Program-made: the position numbers and the translations under genes | DNA from: Psychromonas sp. | Lineage (GTDB): Bacteria; Pseudomonadota; Gammaproteobacteria; Enterobacterales; Psychromonadaceae | Direction: 5' to 3' | Assembly (NCBI GenBank): GCA_023145575.1 | Contig: JAGLDN010000326.1 | Coordinates: 1 to 9,260 of the forward strand | Length of the DNA: 9,260 nucleotides | The notes under the pieces: generated by a model | Told to the model about the DNA's origin: nothing | Databases searched by the model: none | What the model saw: only the letters and a program-made list of their open reading frames with translations | Part shown: positions 6,857-9,260 of the stretch, piece by piece | How positions within the stretch are numbered: position 1 is the stretch's first letter | How the letters are laid out: every line of letters begins with the position of its first letter

Positions 6857-7298
6857 GTCATCGGCAATGGGGGATAGCGGAGCCTTGCTAACAATAAGTA
6901 GAGCGGGTAACACGTTACACTGTAACCAAACGATTTTTTGATAAATCAGCAAGAACAGTGACTGATGCAACGATTGAATTATTGACACCATCTAAGGATT
7001 TAGTTTTAACAATCACTGCTGACAATGGTAAGGAATTTACTTATCATAAATAGGTGTCGAAAAAGCTTGAATGTGATTGTTTTTTTCAGATCTAGACTGC
7101 TCATGGCAACGAGGATTAAATGAAAACACCAATGGAATGTTACGACAATATTGGCCTAAATCTACAGATTTTAAACTGATCCGCAATGACGCTGTTCGTA
7201 GTAATTTAATTCAGTTAAATATTAGGCCAAGAAAATTGATATTATACCAAACACCCTTCGAAATGATGATAAAACATATGCTAGCACTAGCTACATGA
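6857..7298 (+). pseudogene. IS30-family transposase remnant (multiple frameshifts and a stop)
   Basis: The C-terminal half of an IS30 DDE transposase is spread over several frames. VERVTRYTVTKRFFDK and DATIELL lie in one frame (6898-6987). LTITADNGKEFTYH follows with the second catalytic Asp (ADNG), and a TAG at 7051-7053 interrupts it where a Gln codon is expected. VSKKLECD follows, then a frame change in the T7 run at 7079-7085. After that WQRGLNENTNGMLRQYWPK carries the catalytic Glu, and RPRKLILYQTPFEM leads to the C-terminus LALAT and TGA at 7296-7298. Upstream, IGNGDSGALLTI around 6864-6894 needs two more shifts. The DNA-binding N-terminus and the first catalytic Asp are missing, and the MITE end sits exactly where similarity stops. 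It is inactive. Confidence 0.85.
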
Positions 7299-7825
7299 TG
7301 ATTGTGCCTTTGGCTGTTGGATCTGTCAAATAATAAAAATAATAAAAGTAGACATTTATCGATACAATGTATAGACGATAAGTAAATAAAAATGTATTTT
7401 ATACTTATGTAATCTTAGAATACAAAGCCAGTTAGGCTAAATAAAATGTACTTTTAACACTAAAGTTATGCCCCAGTTTATAAATCCATAAATTACGATA
7501 CCGTGTTGTAATATGTATACTATTCAGGGGACTGCGTAACATCAGCTAGCCATTCTTCATGGCGTTTTGTCACGCCAAAGCTTGGTGCTAGTTTCCTTTC
7601 TAGCAGGTAAGAAGATGGTGCTTTTTGAGAAGGAGGCAAGCCTTGATCATAAGTCGAAAAAGTAATAACAATAAAGAAATGTTTCGGTTTGAATTATGTG
7701 CGTGTGGAGTGGACATTGCTTCTTTACGTAACATGGGTAGATAGTGATATCAATTGCTAAATTTTAAAGTTATCAATGATAACGGCTTTTAAAATGTGCG
7801 TTTTACAGGAAAGTGTTCAATCGAA
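7299..7825. other. Gene-free stretch upstream of zipA
   Basis: No open frame with protein character is seen on either strand. The first bases after the transposase stop may be the outer IS30 sequence. Copy 2 of the 20-bp AT repeat (7328-7347) follows. GTAACATGGGTA at 7729-7740 matches 3179-3190 and resembles a MITE end. A GGAGG at 7631-7635 precedes no sustained reading frame. The rest is probably the original zipA leader mixed with debris. Confidence 0.4.
7328..7347. repeat. 20-bp AT-only direct repeat, copy 2
   Basis: Exact match to 6275-6294, in the same orientation. See copy 1. Confidence 0.5.
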
Positions 7826-7853
7826 TTGTCAATCATCGATTGAAACTTATTAG
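7826..7853 (+). promoter_or_regulatory. Possible sigma-70 promoter for zipA
   Basis: TTGTCA (7826-7831) and TATTAG (7848-7853) are separated by 16 bases and lie about 50 bases upstream of the zipA ATG. The -35 matches the consensus at five of six positions; the -10 is weaker. In such AT-rich DNA this is only a candidate. Confidence 0.3.
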
Positions 7854-7901
7854 GAAAAGTAGGAGGCATTTTAATTTTCATATTAAAATAAGAGATATAA
7901 C

Positions 7902-8687
7902 ATGGATAATTTTCAATCAATATTGATAGTCATTGGTATTATTGCAATTGTTGGCGTATCAATTCATGGATTTTTAGTTAATAAAAAACCGAAAAATTTT
8001 CAATTCGACGCGGTAACAGAAGGTGAGGGGGATTTATTATCAGGGTCTAATCAAAATGAGAATGATGACAGAGCATTTGAATCGGAAAATACCGAGGATT
8101 TTACCCACTTTGATAAGATGGATTTCTCTAATGATGAAAACGCCGACGTATATCAAGCGTTGAATGTAGCACGTACTAGTATAAAAAACGCACAAACCAA
8201 GGAACAGCGTCAGATCTCCAATGAAGGTGATAAACAGCAGGAAGTAGCAAAATCTGATGATATATTTATTTTTAATGTTGTAGCCAAAGATGGCGTGCAA
8301 TTAGCTGGGCATGAGTTGCTACAATATTTTTTAACATCTGGCTTTCGTTTCGGAGAAAGATCCATTTTTCATCGACATGAGCATTCTGATGGTACAGGGC
8401 CTATCTTATTTAGCATTGCAAATATGATGATGCCAGGTACGTTTAATCCTGAAACTATGGAACAATTCAGCTCAGATGGTGTGACTTTCTTTTTAACCGT
8501 GCCAAATGATAATATAGATATTAAATCATCATTTAAAATGATGTTAACAGCCGTTGAAATTATGGCTGTAGAGCTTGATTGTATTGTACTAGATTCCCAA
8601 AGAAATGAATTTACACAGGATCACTTTATTGAATATCAAGACCGATTAGCAGAGTATAATGTCCCGACGCCAGTTCCTATCCTTTAA
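7902..8687 (+). CDS. zipA: Cell-division protein ZipA
   Basis: ZipA tethers FtsZ protofilaments to the inner membrane and helps recruit later divisome proteins. This 261-aa protein has the expected layout. A short N-terminal periplasmic end is followed by one membrane anchor (ILIVIGIIAIVGVSIHGFLV, about 7-26) and a basic stretch (NKKPK). A low-complexity, acidic and glutamine-rich linker covers about 33-120. The C-terminal FtsZ-binding domain covers about 121-252, with the conserved GFRFGERSIFHRH (147-159), GPILFSIANMMMPGTF (166-181), GVTFFLTVP (193-201) and VLDSQRNEFT (229-238). It is shorter than E. coli ZipA (about 328 aa), mostly because the linker is shorter. AAGAGA lies about seven bases before the ATG. 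It is divergent from cysZ, the ancestral order. DNA ligase ligA, the usual next gene, does not follow immediately; a MITE and a lipoprotein gene intervene. Confidence 0.95.
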   Translation: MDNFQSILIVIGIIAIVGVSIHGFLVNKKPKNFQFDAVTEGEGDLLSGSNQNENDDRAFESENTEDFTHFDKMDFSNDENADVYQALNVARTSIKNAQTKEQRQISNEGDKQQEVAKSDDIFIFNVVAKDGVQLAGHELLQYFLTSGFRFGERSIFHRHEHSDGTGPILFSIANMMMPGTFNPETMEQFSSDGVTFFLTVPNDNIDIKSSFKMMLTAVEIMAVELDCIVLDSQRNEFTQDHFIEYQDRLAEYNVPTPVPIL

Positions 8688-8708
8688 AACTTGCGTTGAA
8701 AATACTTA

Positions 8709-9112
8709 TTTATACCCATGTGATGCAAAAATGAAACATCAGGCACGTACTCGATTATTAGAATAAGGCGCACCATGTCACCTTTCAACGATCTGCTACG
8801 CTAATCATTTTTCGCTACAATTAACGCAAAGATGTTAATACTTTTATGCTTATTCCTTTTTGATTGATGAGTGCAAGGATACTCTTAATTAAACTAAAGC
8901 CGAGCTGGCGCACCAACGAACAAGTGCACTTGTACCAATCTACATCGTTATAAAATTTCGACCTTAGAATAGCTAGTTAAGAATTAAAGTCTTTATTTTA
9001 ATTCGACCTTTGGAGATCAACGTAGTTAATCACCTAAAAGGCAATTTTATGTCGAGTTCCTTAGTACAATTTGCCATGCTGACTTTTCATTTTGAAATGA
9101 CATAGGCATAAA
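8709..9112 (+). mobile_element. MITE-like non-autonomous element, copy B (about 400 bp, 34-bp terminal inverted repeats)
   Basis: The left end (TTTATACCCATGTGATG) and the reverse complement of the right end (TTTATGCCTATGTCATT) match at 26 of the first 34 positions, including AAAATGAAA and TCAG. There is no ORF. The interior shares a block of about 75 bp (8977-9051) and a GATTATTAGAATAAGGC box with copy A, in opposite orientation. It starts 21 bases after the zipA stop and ends 54 bases before the lipoprotein ATG. No target duplication is certain; the ends extend into TTTA/TAAA, so a TA target is possible. Confidence 0.72.
8920..8933. repeat. Perfect 14-bp palindrome inside MITE copy B
   Basis: ACAAGTGCACTTGT is a perfect inverted repeat near the middle of copy B, absent from the corresponding part of copy A (which has ACAAGGCGCGTTG). 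It could nucleate a cruciform, or could be chance. Confidence 0.5.
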
Positions 9113-9166
9113 CTTAAAAACGTCCCAATTTGTATTGTTTGTCATTTTGTCGGAGGTATTAAGTCT

Positions 9167-9260
9167 ATGAATAATTACATATCTAAATTACTTACTTTAA
9201 CGATGAGTGGGTTAGGGCTTATCTTGACGCTAAGCAGTTGTTCAAATCATCAAACATTAC
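9167..9260 (+). CDS. N-terminus of a predicted lipoprotein (truncated by window end)
   Basis: Only the first 31 codons are visible. A clear Shine-Dalgarno GGAGG (9152-9156) lies ten bases before the ATG. The N-terminus is a lipoprotein signal peptide: NNYISKL with one lysine, a hydrophobic core (LLTLTMSGLGLILT), and the lipobox LSSC with Cys25 as the predicted lipidated residue, followed by SNHQ. Residue +2 is Ser, compatible with outer-membrane sorting by Lol. The mature domain is outside the window, so no function can be given. It occupies the place downstream of zipA where ligA is usually found, separated by MITE copy B. Confidence 0.75.
   Translation, partial: MNNYISKLLTLTMSGLGLILTLSSCSNHQTL

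Noticed and set aside
139..7292. ATGCTcGCACTAGCT at 139-153 and ATGCTaGCACTAGCT at 7278-7292 as a shared IS end
   Set aside because: Both encode the short peptide MLALA at transposase C-termini of different families, and similarity does not extend on either side.
1..9260. CRISPR array, tRNA or rRNA genes
   Set aside because: No regularly spaced repeats, cloverleaf with a TTCGA-type T arm, or rRNA sequence was recognised on either strand.

Overview
The window looks like an AT-rich marine gammaproteobacterial chromosome, most likely Psychromonas, Moritella or a close relative. The basis is a ZipA cell-division protein (restricted to Gammaproteobacteria), a divergent cysZ/zipA pair as in enterics and vibrios, low GC content, and many intergenic repeats and insertion-sequence remnants. 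The genus is inference.

Layout. Bases 1-194 are the 3' end of an IS5-type transposase. Bases about 545-2837 are the decayed 3' end of a type 1 BREX phage-defence locus: the C-terminal third of PglZ (truncated, frameshifted, one internal stop), overlapping by 8 bases a brxL gene with one internal stop and an internal deletion that removes much of its AAA+ module. No other BREX gene is present, so the system cannot be functional from this locus. After about 450 bp of unassigned DNA come two intact plus-strand genes: a 471-aa SLC13/DASS sodium-coupled anion symporter and a 157-aa single-domain response regulator. The regulator converges on minus-strand cysZ (sulfate permease).

The cysZ-zipA divergent intergenic region is enlarged to 1.7 kb. 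It holds a repeat-derived segment with a hairpin, a 322-bp MITE-like element (copy A), an IS30-family transposase remnant and about 600 bp with no gene. Then come zipA, a second, inverted 400-bp copy of the same MITE (copy B, with terminal inverted repeats of about 34 bp), and the start of a lipoprotein gene that runs off the end.

The working genes here (anion symporter, receiver protein, CysZ, ZipA, lipoprotein) are housekeeping or ordinary accessory genes with no clear shared pathway. The notable content is genome decay: a BREX island being erased, and a cell-division gene bracketed by inverted copies of a non-autonomous mobile element. I found no intact novel defence or biosynthetic system.
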